From assembly GCA_027489175.1 (NCBI GenBank), contig JAIYAE010000009.1:1-64000 (forward strand): a stretch of 64,000 nucleotides of DNA, given 5' to 3'. Shown here one piece after another: positions 52,428-61,082 of the stretch. The notes under the pieces are model-generated. The model was given only the letters and a program-made list of their open reading frames with translations, ran no database searches and was not told the origin of the DNA. The translations under genes and the position numbers were made by a program. Position 1 is the stretch's first letter. Each line of letters begins with the position of its first letter. This DNA comes from Rhodobacter sp. (GTDB taxonomy: Bacteria; Pseudomonadota; Alphaproteobacteria; Rhodobacterales; Rhodobacteraceae).

Positions 52428-53291
52428 TTAAATTGCCGCCTTCCGCATCTCGTCCAGATAAATCTCGCGCAGGCGGGTGGCCACTGGCCCCGGCTTGCCG
52501 CTGCCGATGGGCTTTCCGTCCAGCTCGACCACCGGCATCACGAAGATCGACGCCGCAGTGCTGAAAGCCTCATCCGCCCCTTGCGCCTCGGCGGCAGTGA
52601 AGGCCCGCTCCTCCACCTCGAACTGGGCCTCGGCGGCAAAGCGCAGGACGGCGGCGCGGGTGATCCCGTGCAGGATATCTGTCCCCAGCTGGCGGGTAAT
52701 GATCCGGTTGCCCTTGACGATATAGGCATTGTTCGAGGTGCCCTCGGTCACATGGCCTTCTTCATCGGTGAACCAGCTGTCATCCACCCCCGCCTTCTTC
52801 GCCGCCATCTTACCCATCGACGGGTAGAGAAGCTGCACCGTCTTGATGTCAACGCGGGACCACCGCAGGTCGGGGATCGTGATGACCTTGAACCCGGTCT
52901 TCGCGGCCGGGGCGTCGGCCAGGTTCGGCACGTTCTGGGTAAATGCCACGATCGTCCCCGGCAGGTTCGGGTCCGGGAACATGAAGCTGCGGTCGCCCGG
53001 ATTGCCGCGCGTGACCTGCAGGTAGATCATCCCTTGGTCGATCCCGTTCCGCGCCACCAGCTCGCGATGCATTGCCAGCAGGTCCGCTTCCGACACCGGG
53101 CAAGTCATCTCCAGCTCCCGCAGCGACCGGGCCAGCCGCTTCACATGGCCGTCAAAGTCGATCAGCTTGCCATCGAGGACCGAGGTCACCTCATAGACCC
53201 CATCCGCCATGAGGAATCCCCGGTCAAAGATCGAGACCTTCGCTTCGCCCTCAGGCAGGTAGTCGCCGTTCACATAGACGGTGCGGGTCAT
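52428..53291 (-). CDS. dat: D-amino-acid transaminase
   Basis: A 287-residue class IV PLP aminotransferase that moves the amino group of D-amino acids, typically D-Ala to 2-oxoglutarate giving D-Glu. VYVNGDYLPEGEAKVSIFDRGFLMADGVYEV is the family opener; the PLP lysine is Lys150 in SRVDIKTVQLL, and EGTSNNAYIV binds the cofactor phosphate. A branched-chain aminotransferase is the alternative, but the DIK-type lysine motif favours D-amino acids. It starts 4 nt after dgcA. Confidence 0.88.
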   Translation of the reverse strand: MTRTVYVNGDYLPEGEAKVSIFDRGFLMADGVYEVTSVLDGKLIDFDGHVKRLARSLRELEMTCPVSEADLLAMHRELVARNGIDQGMIYLQVTRGNPGDRSFMFPDPNLPGTIVAFTQNVPNLADAPAAKTGFKVITIPDLRWSRVDIKTVQLLYPSMGKMAAKKAGVDDSWFTDEEGHVTEGTSNNAYIVKGNRIITRQLGTDILHGITRAAVLRFAAEAQFEVEERAFTAAEAQGADEAFSTAASIFVMPVVELDGKPIGSGKPGPVATRLREIYLDEMRKAAI

Positions 53292-53295
53292 GCGT

Positions 53296-54258
53296 TCATC
53301 CCCAAAGGTTGGCGTCGGACGGGTGGACCCCTTCGGTGTCGTACCAAAGGGGGTGTGGGCGGTCTTCGGACAGAAGGAGCGGGCCGTCAAGGTCTGTCCA
53401 GTCGGCCCCCTGCGCCAGAAGGACGGCCGGGGCCATCGCAAGCGATGATCCGACCATGCAGCCGACCATCACCTGAAAGCCCATCTGACGGGCAAGGTCG
53501 CGGGTCAAAAGGCCTTCGGTCAGCCCGCCGGTCTTGTCCAGCTTGAGGTTCACCATGTCATATTTGCCCCGCAGCGCTGGAAGGGAAGCGCGGTCAAAGC
53601 ACGCCTCATCCGCGCAGACGGGCAAGGGGCGGGCGATCTCGGCCAGCATGTCGTCCTGCCCGGCGGGAAGGGGTTGTTCCACCAGCGCCACCCCCAGCCG
53701 CACCAGATGCGGGGCAAGCTCGGCATAGACCTCCGCGCTCCAGCCTTCGTTGGCGTCGATGATCAGGACCGAGCGCGGGGCCCCCTGCCGGACCGCCTCA
53801 AGCCTTGGCATATCGTCGGGGGTGCCAAGTTTGATCTTCAGGATCGGGCGCCAGGCGTTTTTGGCGGCGGCGTCGCGCATTTCCTCCGGCGAGCCCAGCG
53901 ACAGTGTGAACGCGGTGGGTACCGGACCATGTGCAGGCAGGCCGGCCACGTCCCAGACGCGCTTTCCGGCCAGTTTTGCCTCAAGGTCCCAAAGGGCGCA
54001 GTCAACCGCGTTGCGGGCCGCACCGGGGGGCAGGGCGGATTGCAGCGCCGGGCGGGTGATGCCGTCGGGAAGGCTGGCGATCTGGGCCCGCACGCTGTCC
54101 AGCGTTTCGCCATAGCGGGCGTAGGGAACGCATTCGCCCTGGCCAACAGCGCCCCCACGCTGGATGCGGACGGTCAGCACCCGCGCTTCGGTCTTTGACC
54201 CGCGGCTGATGGTAAAGGTCTGGGCAAGGCGGAAGCGGTCTTCGGTGACGGTGAGCAT
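53296..54258 (-). CDS. dgcA: Enolase-superfamily epimerase, DgcA / dipeptide epimerase type
   Basis: A 320-residue muconate lactonising-subgroup enzyme. The KxK base pair is Lys141/Lys143 (LKIKLG), metal ligands are Asp168, Glu194 and Asp217, and the second catalytic lysine is in NLKLDKTGG (Lys239 or Lys242). Relatives epimerise L-Ala-D/L-Glu or N-acylated glutamate (DgcA). Placed in an operon with a D-amino-acid transaminase, it suggests recycling of D-Glu from peptidoglycan peptides or use of environmental D-Glu. The partner dgcN is not seen. Substrate inferred. Confidence 0.85.
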   Translation of the reverse strand: MLTVTEDRFRLAQTFTISRGSKTEARVLTVRIQRGGAVGQGECVPYARYGETLDSVRAQIASLPDGITRPALQSALPPGAARNAVDCALWDLEAKLAGKRVWDVAGLPAHGPVPTAFTLSLGSPEEMRDAAAKNAWRPILKIKLGTPDDMPRLEAVRQGAPRSVLIIDANEGWSAEVYAELAPHLVRLGVALVEQPLPAGQDDMLAEIARPLPVCADEACFDRASLPALRGKYDMVNLKLDKTGGLTEGLLTRDLARQMGFQVMVGCMVGSSLAMAPAVLLAQGADWTDLDGPLLLSEDRPHPLWYDTEGVHPSDANLWG

Positions 54259-54397
54259 GGGGATTCATTGCCGCTGGGGCGCGGCTGCGCAAGGGGCGCC
54301 TTTGCTGCACCTGCGAAATCTGCTTGCGGTTCGGCGCGCAAGATTATATCGCAGGCGCAGCATCCTTTGAAACATGATTGCCCGAAGGCCCGACCTG

Positions 54398-55360
54398 ATG
54401 AGCTTCCGCCTGCAGCCCCCCGCCCCAGCCCGCCCGAACCGTTGCCAGTTGTTTGGCCCCGGCTCGCGGCCCGAACTGTTTGCCAAAATGGCGGCGAGTG
54501 CTGCGGATGTCATCAACCTTGATCTGGAGGATTCGGTCGCGCCTGCGGACAAGCCGCAGGCGCGGGCCAACATCATAAAGGCGATCAGTGAGGTGGACTG
54601 GGGCCGCAAGACCCTGAGCGTGCGGATCAACGGCCTCGATACACCCTATTGGTATCGCGACGTGGTGGACCTTCTGGAACAGGCCGGACCCAGGCTTGAC
54701 CAGATCATGATCCCCAAGGTCGGCTGTGCGGCGGACGTTTATGCCGTGGACGCGCTGGTGACAGCTTGCGAAGCGGCGGCGGGGCGTGAAAAGCGGATCA
54801 GCCTTGAGGTCATCATCGAGACAGCCGCCGGCATCGCGCATGTCGAAGAGATTGCAGCCAGTTCCCCGCGCTTGCAGGCGATGAGCCTTGGCGCAGCGGA
54901 TTTCGCGGCCAGCATGGGGATGCAGACCACCGGCATCGGCGGGACGCAGGAAAACTACTACATGCACCGCGATGGGGCGAAGTACTGGTCCGACCCCTGG
55001 CATTGGGCGCAAGCCGCCATCGTTGCCGCCTGCCGGACGCATGGCGTCTTGCCGGTAGACGGACCCTTTGGCGACTTCAGCGATGAAGAGGGGTTCCGCG
55101 CCCAGGCTCGGCGGTCGGCGACACTGGGGATGGTCGGCAAATGGGCGATCCACCCCAAGCAGGTTGCCCTGGCCAATGAGGTGTTCACACCCTCCGAAGC
55201 AGCGGTGACAGAGGCGCGCGAGATCCTTTCGGCAATGGAGGCGGCGAAGGCCGCAGGCCAAGGGGCGGCGGTCTACAAGGGCAGGCTCGTGGACATCGCC
55301 AGCATGCGCCAGGCCGAGGTGATCGTGCGGCAGGCAGAAATCATCGCTGGCGTGTCATGA
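54398..55360 (+). CDS. mcl1: L-malyl-CoA / beta-methylmalyl-CoA lyase
   Basis: Mcl1 cleaves beta-methylmalyl-CoA to glyoxylate and propionyl-CoA, and malyl-CoA reversibly, in the ethylmalonyl-CoA pathway of acetate assimilation. The 320-residue protein contains CQLFGPGSRPELFAKMAASA, DVINLDLEDSVAPADKPQAR, QIMIPKVGCAADVYAVDALV, GAADFAASMGMQTTGIGGTQ and WAIHPKQVALANEVF. It is very close to R. sphaeroides Mcl1 as I remember it. The start MSFRLQPP at 54398 is preferred to a Met 8 codons upstream. Two hairpins follow. Confidence 0.95.
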   Translation: MSFRLQPPAPARPNRCQLFGPGSRPELFAKMAASAADVINLDLEDSVAPADKPQARANIIKAISEVDWGRKTLSVRINGLDTPYWYRDVVDLLEQAGPRLDQIMIPKVGCAADVYAVDALVTACEAAAGREKRISLEVIIETAAGIAHVEEIAASSPRLQAMSLGAADFAASMGMQTTGIGGTQENYYMHRDGAKYWSDPWHWAQAAIVAACRTHGVLPVDGPFGDFSDEEGFRAQARRSATLGMVGKWAIHPKQVALANEVFTPSEAAVTEAREILSAMEAAKAAGQGAAVYKGRLVDIASMRQAEVIVRQAEIIAGVS

Positions 55361-55372
55361 ATCGTTGACAAA

Positions 55373-55391
55373 CTGCCCGCGAAAAGGGCAG
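55373..55391 (+). terminator. Hairpin just after mcl1
   Basis: CTGCCC/GGGCAG stem with a GCGAAAA loop, 12 nt after the mcl1 stop, followed by the pyrimidine run CTTTCCCTC. A plausible but modest terminator. Confidence 0.5.
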
Positions 55392-55490
55392 CTTTCCCTC
55401 GCGTCAGCCTGCATGTCGGGCAAGATGAAAAGAATACCAGAGCCGCGCACCAGGGGAGGGGAGGCCCCGCGCGGCGAATGGGAGGATGCA

Positions 55491-55524
55491 CGCCCCGGAC
55501 CGATGGTCCGGGGCGCTGCTGTTT
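55491..55524 (+). terminator. Strong hairpin downstream of mcl1
   Basis: A perfect 11-bp stem, CGCCCCGGACC/GGTCCGGGGCG, with a GAT loop at 55491-55515, then GCTGCTGTTTTCTG. It is probably the main terminator of mcl1. The rest of the 276-nt gap to the next gene (55361-55636) shows nothing else recognisable. Confidence 0.65.
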
Positions 55525-55636
55525 TCTGGGGGTCAAGGCGCCAATGCCCGCGCGCGGGCAAGATGCCCAAACCATGACAATCGCAAGCATCCAAAGCCAG
55601 GCGGTCTAGAATTTGTGAACACGATCTATGGTCCGG

Positions 55637-56443
55637 TCAGGGTGAGGGCGTCTCAAGACTCTTGACCAGCCGTCTCATATCCAGCGCGAAATCGACAAAG
55701 GACTGCGGGACCGACTCTGCTTCAGTCCACAGATCGACATCGTCCGGGATGTAGTAGAGCGCGCGCGAATAATCGATGCCGATCACGTCATCCACAACGG
55801 TGAGGTTGCAAGACCAGTTCGGTTTCGGAAACTCCCATCGCACGCAGCGTGCGGCATACCGAAAGCCGTTCTGGTCTGGCGTTCTGCCGTAGGCAAGGAC
55901 ATCGAATGACCCAAACCTGTCTTGTTGCGTCCGGCGGACTGTCATTCTTCCATCGGGTTCCGCCAAGGACCGCAGGCTTTTGCCAACGATAGAGTCCCAG
56001 TCGTCTCGATGCCGATGCAGTTTCACGCCGTAAACCGGACCGAATGCAGAAAGGGAATTGGACAGGTCGGATGAGGAATCCAGACCGAAGTTCTTGGATC
56101 GCGGACCCTCATGGAGACTAACTGTCGTCGCCTCGTAAGGCGGCGCTCCTAGGACGGCGGGCACGCAAAAGACCAATGGTGCGCCGGGTTCGGCATTCGG
56201 CGCTTCCTCGCTTTGGACATTTTTCGCCATGTTGTGGCCATGAATGCGCACATCCGTATTGTCGAGGACGGGAACTGTCAGCAAACGATCACCGATCTTG
56301 ATGGGCAGAGCGTCAAGACTAGTGCAGTCCTGCCAGCGCTGCGCCTCACGCTTCGACTCCAAGAATATCTGCGTGACGGGAACCAGGATTCCGAAGCTGA
56401 CGCCGAGCATCAGGACAAAGAGAAGGTTCAGCCCGGTCTTCAT
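55637..56443 (-). CDS. Unrecognised membrane-anchored protein in lower-GC DNA
   Basis: A 268-residue protein with an N-terminal hydrophobic anchor (LLFVLMLGVSFGILVPV) and a mainly hydrophilic body of about 240 residues, so probably periplasmic. Four Cys are spread through the body (CTSLD, VFCVP, ARCVR, WSCNL). I recognise no family. The DNA has visibly more A/T and less third-position G/C than its neighbours, and gaps on both sides are wide, suggesting recent acquisition. An earlier Met at 56518 would put a second hydrophobic stretch in front. Confidence 0.65.
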   Translation of the reverse strand: MKTGLNLLFVLMLGVSFGILVPVTQIFLESKREAQRWQDCTSLDALPIKIGDRLLTVPVLDNTDVRIHGHNMAKNVQSEEAPNAEPGAPLVFCVPAVLGAPPYEATTVSLHEGPRSKNFGLDSSSDLSNSLSAFGPVYGVKLHRHRDDWDSIVGKSLRSLAEPDGRMTVRRTQQDRFGSFDVLAYGRTPDQNGFRYAARCVRWEFPKPNWSCNLTVVDDVIGIDYSRALYYIPDDVDLWTEAESVPQSFVDFALDMRRLVKSLETPSP

Positions 56444-56559
56444 GATGTTCCTACCAACGAGCACGTTGAGTGTAAGGAATGGCAAGAGAACAGCAAGTTC
56501 ACTGAGAGTCGCAGCCAAGCAGATGGACAGGGCCGAAGTTTTCCTCCGGCCCTGTTCCT

Positions 56560-57396
56560 TTAGCGCAGCGGTAAGCAGACCTCGGTCACCAGCGCCTCTG
56601 GCGCGGTGTCCATTGGGCTGTTGAGGTAGACCTCGAACATCGGGGCGTCGGCGGGAACCTCGCCCGAGGCGGGTAGCCAGACGCCAAGCAGTTGGTCATA
56701 GGCGGCGGGCAGGCCGGCGTAGGGGCCGGTGAACGTAAGAACAGCATGGCGACCGGCGGGAAGGCGCACTTCCTCCAGCGGCGGGTCAAGGGCCATGTCG
56801 ACGGGGGCTTCCAGCCCGGCATGGCTGCGCAGGTCGGCGGGTTTCACATCGGCGGGACTGTCGTAGTAGACCCCGACCATATGGCCGAACCGGCCGTAGA
56901 AACCACGGGCGGCGACGGTGGAGCCTAGTTTCTCGAAGGCGCGCCCAATTTCTGGGTAAGGCCCCTTGTGCGGGACGGCTGCAAGGCGGCGTTCGGGGTC
57001 GATGCGGATGATGACGGGGAACATGAGGGGGCCTTTCCTGGCAAGAAGCAGGGGGAAGGGGCGAAGTTCGCCCCGATTGCGGAAGGCAGCTGGGGTCAGG
57101 CCATAGTGGCCAGCGAAGGCGCGGTTGAAGCTGGCGATCTGCGGATAGCCGACCCGTTTGGCGATGGTGCCTATTGGGTCGGTTCCCTGCACCAGTGCCA
57201 CGGCGGCCCGGTGCAGCCGCATCCGCCGCACGGTGTTGGCGGCCGTCTCTCCCACCACGGCGTTGTAGACGCGGTGGAAGTGGAACCGGCTGAGGGCGGC
57301 TACGTCCGCCAGCGCATCCAGCGACAGATCGCCCGCCGGATGGTCGTGGATATGGTCCAGCACGCGCCTGAGCCTGCGTTCGTAATCGTTTGCCAT
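56560..57396 (-). CDS. AraC-family regulator with GyrI-like effector domain
   Basis: A 278-residue two-domain regulator. The N-terminal AraC DNA-binding domain spans about 1-105 (LSLDALADVAALSRFHFHRVYNAVVGETAANTVRRMRLHRAA and IASFNRAFAGHYGLTPAAFR). A GyrI/SbmC-like ligand-binding domain follows (about 125-278; KGPYPEIGRAFEKL, GVYYDSPADVKP). This is the Rob/BmrR-type layout used to sense amphipathic compounds. It diverges from accA-gdx, the latter a small multidrug resistance-type exporter, but control of it is only a guess. Confidence 0.93.
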   Translation of the reverse strand: MANDYERRLRRVLDHIHDHPAGDLSLDALADVAALSRFHFHRVYNAVVGETAANTVRRMRLHRAAVALVQGTDPIGTIAKRVGYPQIASFNRAFAGHYGLTPAAFRNRGELRPFPLLLARKGPLMFPVIIRIDPERRLAAVPHKGPYPEIGRAFEKLGSTVAARGFYGRFGHMVGVYYDSPADVKPADLRSHAGLEAPVDMALDPPLEEVRLPAGRHAVLTFTGPYAGLPAAYDQLLGVWLPASGEVPADAPMFEVYLNSPMDTAPEALVTEVCLPLR

Positions 57397-57511
57397 GGGC
57401 CTGTCCCGTTGCTGCCCGCCCCTGATGCCACGGCCCGCGCATGAAAATCTTGCCGAGTTGCATCATGCCAGACCCGAGGGCATATAGGGCAAGTCCCCGG
57501 AGGTACGCGCG

Positions 57512-58471
57512 ATGAACTACCTTGAGTTTGAAAAGCCACTGGCCGAGATCGAAGGCAAGGCCGAAGAGCTGCGCGCCATGGCCAAGACCAGTCCGGGGAT
57601 GGATGTCTCCAAAGAGGCGGAAGCGCTGGACCGCAAGGCGGAAACCGCGCTGCGTGATTTGTACAAAAGCCTGACGCCCTGGCAGAAGTGTCAGGTCGCG
57701 CGGCACCCGGACCGGCCGCACTGCAAGGATTACATCGAGGGGTTGTTCAGCGAATACACCTCGCTGGCCGGGGACAGGGCCTTTGCCGATGACCATGCGG
57801 TGATGGGCGGCGTTGCGCGGTTTCAGGATCAGCCGGTGCTGGTGATCGGCCACGAAAAAGGCAATGACACGAAGACCCGCATCGAACGCAACTTCGGCAT
57901 GGCGCGGCCCGAGGGCTATCGCAAGGCGATCCGCCTGATGGACCTTGCCGACCGGTTTCGCCTGCCGGTGATCACGCTGGTGGACACCCCCGGTGCCTAT
58001 CCTGGCAAGGGTGCGGAAGAACGCGGTCAGGCCGAGGCGATTGCCCGGTCCACCGAAAAATGCCTGGCCATCGGTGTGCCGCTGATTTCGGTAGTGATCG
58101 GCGAAGGCGGGTCAGGTGGGGCGGTGGCCTTTGCCACGGCGAACCGGGTCGCGATGCTGGAACACAGCGTCTATTCGGTGATCAGCCCGGAAGGTTGCGC
58201 GTCGATCCTGTGGAAGGATGCCGAGAAGATGCGCGAAGCGGCCGAAGCGCTGCGCCTTACCGCGCAGGACCTGCAAAAGCTGGGCGTGATCGACCGGATC
58301 ATCAAGGAACCGATGGGCGGTGCCCAACGCGCGCCAAAGGAAGCGATCGACGCCGTCGGCAAGGCGATTGAGGCGATGCTGAAAGAGCTGTCGGGCAAGA
58401 AGCCCGAAGCGCTGGTCAAGGACCGGCGGCAGAAGTTCCTGGATATGGGGACGAAGGGCCTGGCGGCGTGA
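57512..58471 (+). CDS. accA: Acetyl-CoA carboxylase carboxyltransferase subunit alpha
   Basis: AccA with AccD transfers the carboxyl group from biotin to acetyl-CoA, making malonyl-CoA for fatty acid synthesis. The 319-residue protein has [65 protein letters not shown] and [19 protein letters not shown]. The ATG at 57512 has a GGAGGT site. It overlaps the next gene by GTGA. Confidence 0.98.
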   Translation: MNYLEFEKPLAEIEGKAEELRAMAKTSPGMDVSKEAEALDRKAETALRDLYKSLTPWQKCQVARHPDRPHCKDYIEGLFSEYTSLAGDRAFADDHAVMGGVARFQDQPVLVIGHEKGNDTKTRIERNFGMARPEGYRKAIRLMDLADRFRLPVITLVDTPGAYPGKGAEERGQAEAIARSTEKCLAIGVPLISVVIGEGGSGGAVAFATANRVAMLEHSVYSVISPEGCASILWKDAEKMREAAEALRLTAQDLQKLGVIDRIIKEPMGGAQRAPKEAIDAVGKAIEAMLKELSGKKPEALVKDRRQKFLDMGTKGLAA

Positions 58472-58782
58472 ACCCCTGGCTTGTCGTCGTCATCGCCGGG
58501 CTGATGGAAACCGGCTGGGCGCTGGGCCTGAAATACTCGGAAGGCTTCACCAAGGTGGTGCCGTCGGTCGTCACCATCGTCCTTGCGCTGGGGTCGTTCT
58601 ACCTGCTGTCGCAAGCGATGAAGACACTGCCGGTCGGCACGGCCTATGCGGTCTGGGTCGGCATTGGCGCGGTCGGCACTGCGATTGCGGCGGTGTTCCT
58701 GTTTGGTGAGCCGGTCAACGTGATGCGGGTCCTTGGCGTGCTGTTGATCCTGGCCGGGATCGCGGCGCTGAAATTCGCATGA
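58468..58782 (+). CDS. gdx: SMR-family transporter, Gdx/SugE type
   Basis: A 104-residue, four-helix small multidrug resistance protein. The essential membrane glutamate is in [13 protein letters not shown], and [17 protein letters not shown] is the signature of the Gdx (formerly SugE) subgroup, which exports guanidinium in exchange for protons. It starts at a GTG overlapping the accA stop. That placement leaves no room for a guanidine riboswitch, so expression appears tied to accA. Gdx versus a quaternary-ammonium-type SMR is judged from sequence only. Confidence 0.9.
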   Translation: MNPWLVVVIAGLMETGWALGLKYSEGFTKVVPSVVTIVLALGSFYLLSQAMKTLPVGTAYAVWVGIGAVGTAIAAVFLFGEPVNVMRVLGVLLILAGIAALKFA

Positions 58783-59264
58783 TCCGGGCGGGGCTCTTGA
58801 TCCTTGCGATGGCGGTCCCTGCGGCGGCGGGTACGCTGGAAGGGCGGCTGGTCACCTTTACCGTCGAAACCTGGGACGAGCGCGAGACGCCCCTCCTGGC
58901 GGCGCGGGGGCGGACGGTCACCGTGGGGCAGGGCGTGGAATTCGGGCTGGAGCCTGAAGGCTTTACCGGCGGGCTGGATGTGGTGCCGGTGACAGTGGAA
59001 ATCGGCCCGACGCGGATCGAGCTGAGCTATCCCCGCGGGATCGGGCGGTTCTACGACGCAGCCTTCAACGGCTATGTCCTGCGCTTCGAGACGGAGTGCG
59101 CCTTGTTCGAGAAGGTCGCCATCGATCCGGCAGGCACCACGATGCCGGTAACCGAAGTCTGGGCCGAAGCTGGGGCGCTTTACATCAACGTCTCTGGCCT
59201 CGGCTATGGGCCGACCTCCACCCTGGCGCTGGACCTTGAGGTCGCAGACTGCCCGTTAAGCTGA
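58779..59264 (+). CDS. Secreted hypothetical protein
   Basis: A 161-residue protein with a signal peptide (GLLILAMAVPAAAG, cleavage near residue 18). The mature part is beta-rich and acidic, with two Cys (ECALF and DCPLS) that may pair. No known domain is recognised. It overlaps gdx by ATGA, so it is the third gene of an accA-gdx run. It converges with the PPOX gene. Confidence 0.7.
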   Translation: MIRAGLLILAMAVPAAAGTLEGRLVTFTVETWDERETPLLAARGRTVTVGQGVEFGLEPEGFTGGLDVVPVTVEIGPTRIELSYPRGIGRFYDAAFNGYVLRFETECALFEKVAIDPAGTTMPVTEVWAEAGALYINVSGLGYGPTSTLALDLEVADCPLS

Positions 59265-59311
59265 CACCCCCTCGTTCGACGTAGCGTCCTTGTTGGGCGC
59301 GGTTGCACTGA

Positions 59312-59347
59312 GTGGTGACATCATAGACGCGCCCCCGCTGTCACCAC
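59312..59347. repeat. Inverted repeat at a convergent gene junction
   Basis: GTGGTGACA (59312-59320) and TGTCACCAC (59339-59347) are perfect 9-nt arms around 18 nt. The right arm contains the stop codon of the minus-strand PPOX gene. It may act as a terminator for one or both strands. Confidence 0.5.
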
Positions 59348-59946
59348 ATCGTCAGCGCTGCACGGCCGGGCCAATCTGCATCATAAGCCTGCCCGTCGAT
59401 CCGGCCTTCCGTGATCTCGCGCAGCATGTCACCCACGGTGGGCAGGTCTGCGGAGGGGGCGGAAGCGGTCCAGAGGGCCGAGCGGATGAGGGCGCGGGCG
59501 CATTGCGAATAGGCTTCGGCAATGCGGATGACGATCACGGTGCGGGGCTGTTTGCCATCACGGTCAAAGCGGGCGCGAAGCGTGGAATCGGCGGTCAGCC
59601 GGGCGGTGCCGTTGATCCGCAGCGCATTGTTCGCGCCGGGGATCAGGAACATCAGGCTGACGCGCCCGTCACGGACGATGTTGCGCAAGGAATCGATGCG
59701 GTTGTTGCCGTGCCAATCGGGCAGGGCAAGCGTCCTGTCATCCAGCACTGATACCACCGGCCCTTCGTCGCCGCGCGGCGAGCCGTCCGTGCCTTCGGGC
59801 CCAACGGTCGAGAGCACGCAGAAACGGGACCGCTCCACCCAGATGCGATAGGCCGGCGTAAGATATGCGGTGACCTTGACGGTTGCGGCCTCGGCCGGCT
59901 GGCCATACTGCGCATGCAGGTCGTCAAGCGTGGTGATCCAGTCCAT
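59341..59946 (-). CDS. Pyridoxamine 5'-phosphate oxidase-like FMN-binding protein
   Basis: A 201-residue split-barrel protein: RSRFCVLSTVGPEGTDGSPRGD, VSVLDDRTLALPDWHGNNRIDSLRNIV and VSLMFLIPGANNALRINGTA. These are FMN-phosphate binding strands of the MSMEG_1061 type rather than true PdxH. The physiological substrate is unknown; flavin or F420-linked reduction is typical of the fold. The start MDWITTLDDLHAQYG at 59946 is preferred over one 12 codons upstream, which overlaps a repeat. Confidence 0.85.
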   Translation of the reverse strand: MDWITTLDDLHAQYGQPAEAATVKVTAYLTPAYRIWVERSRFCVLSTVGPEGTDGSPRGDEGPVVSVLDDRTLALPDWHGNNRIDSLRNIVRDGRVSLMFLIPGANNALRINGTARLTADSTLRARFDRDGKQPRTVIVIRIAEAYSQCARALIRSALWTASAPSADLPTVGDMLREITEGRIDGQAYDADWPGRAALTMW

Positions 59947-59966
59947 GTCGTGGTGCCTTCTGCTGA

Positions 59967-60009
59967 CCCCGGAGGGTTTCACACCCTCCGGACCTCCCGT
60001 GGAGTATTT
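59967..60009 (-). repeat. 3'-end repeat element, copy A3
   Basis: On the minus strand, AAATACTCCACGGGAGGT followed by the CCGGAGGGT/ACCCTCCGG hairpin with a GTGAA loop. It lies 24 nt after the tfoX-like stop, with an AT-rich stretch between. Almost identical to the copy at 38227-38270. Confidence 0.85.
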
Positions 60010-60033
60010 CTCAAAAGAGCAAGCAAATTTGAA

Positions 60034-60357
60034 TTAAATCTTGGGTTTCTTCGGTTTCGGTGCGGGCAGGTCGGCGGCAATGCCGCGCAGGGCCGTGATT
60101 AGAAGGTCCGGGTCATCAAGGGCGCTGTCGGCGTCGATCCAGTCCTTGGCCCCGGGGAAGGGTGCGGCGCGCGGGCAGTCGGGCAGGCTGGCCAGACCAG
60201 CAGGCGTGGCCTTCAGCCAAAGCCGGTCATCGCCGACCACGGCCACAACCTTTCCCTCCAGGTAAAGCACATACTCCCCCATCATCTTGCGGTGGGTCAG
60301 GGGCAGGTCCGCCAGAACATCAAGCACATGCGAGAGGGTCTCGGCGCGGCTGCCCAT
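60034..60357 (-). CDS. TfoX N-terminal domain protein
   Basis: A 107-residue protein with the TfoX/Sxy N-terminal domain: HRKMMGEYVLYLEGKVVAVVGDDRLWLKAT. In gamma-proteobacteria the full TfoX controls competence; single-domain versions in alphaproteobacteria have no proven role. The C-terminus is Lys/Pro-rich. Its start overlaps the plsC stop by one base (TGATG), so it is made with the ftsEX-plsC group. Confidence 0.85.
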   Translation of the reverse strand: MGSRAETLSHVLDVLADLPLTHRKMMGEYVLYLEGKVVAVVGDDRLWLKATPAGLASLPDCPRAAPFPGAKDWIDADSALDDPDLLITALRGIAADLPAPKPKKPKI

Positions 60358-61082
60358 CAGACCGGAAAGCCTGCTTCGGCCATCAGGCGGTTGGAGTGGA
60401 GTTCGACCTCAGCTTCCAGACGGGTCATGAAACTGGGCACGGGAAGCCCGGGGGCGATCGGGGGCAGGAATTCGACAACGGCTAGGCCGGGCTTTCGCAA
60501 GATGCCGCGCTTTGGCCAGAAAACGCCAACGTTCGTGGCGACGGGTACGCAAGGTTGCGCCAACTGGTCGTAGAGAAGGCCCGTGCCGACCTTGTAGGGT
60601 TTGGCATCCCCCGGTGCGACGCGCGTGCCTTGCGGGTAGATGATCAGCTGGCCGGGTTCGGCAGCACCTGCGGCGACATCCGCCTTCATCTTGGCGATGG
60701 CCGCGCCACGCTTGCCGCGGTTGACCGGAACGCAGCCGATCCGCAGCGCGTACTGGCCCAGGAAAGGCGCATACATCAGTTCACGCTTCATGATGAACTT
60801 GCCGGCCGGGACAGCGTTGAAGATCAGGATGATGTCAAGAAAGCTTTGGTGTTTGGCCGCGATGATGCACTCAGCCGTCGGGGCATGGCCGCGGACTTCG
60901 CTGCGGGTGCCGCACAGGATACGCAGCGTGAAGATCACCCAGCGGCAATAGGTCTTGCAGGCCGCGCGCGCGCCTTTGGGCGAAAAGAGCGCCCAGGGCG
61001 CGAAGACCACGGCAAGCACGGCCATGGCCAGATACATCTGAACCACGAACACCAGCGAAAGAACCCAGCGCAGGGCGATCAT
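60357..61082 (-). CDS. plsC: 1-acyl-sn-glycerol-3-phosphate acyltransferase
   Basis: PlsC adds the second acyl chain to lysophosphatidic acid in phospholipid synthesis. The 241-residue protein has an N-terminal hydrophobic region (about 5-35), the H-x4-D catalytic motif KHQSFLD, substrate motifs MKRELMYAPFLG, CVPVNRG, and YPQGTR in place of the common FPEGTR. The ATG at 61082 overlaps the ftsX stop (ATGA). Confidence 0.93.
   Translation of the reverse strand: MIALRWVLSLVFVVQMYLAMAVLAVVFAPWALFSPKGARAACKTYCRWVIFTLRILCGTRSEVRGHAPTAECIIAAKHQSFLDIILIFNAVPAGKFIMKRELMYAPFLGQYALRIGCVPVNRGKRGAAIAKMKADVAAGAAEPGQLIIYPQGTRVAPGDAKPYKVGTGLLYDQLAQPCVPVATNVGVFWPKRGILRKPGLAVVEFLPPIAPGLPVPSFMTRLEAEVELHSNRLMAEAGFPV

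Noticed and set aside
55361-55636. Small gene between mcl1 and the orphan membrane gene
   Set aside because: The only open frames are short, Arg/Pro-rich and run through a strong terminator hairpin.
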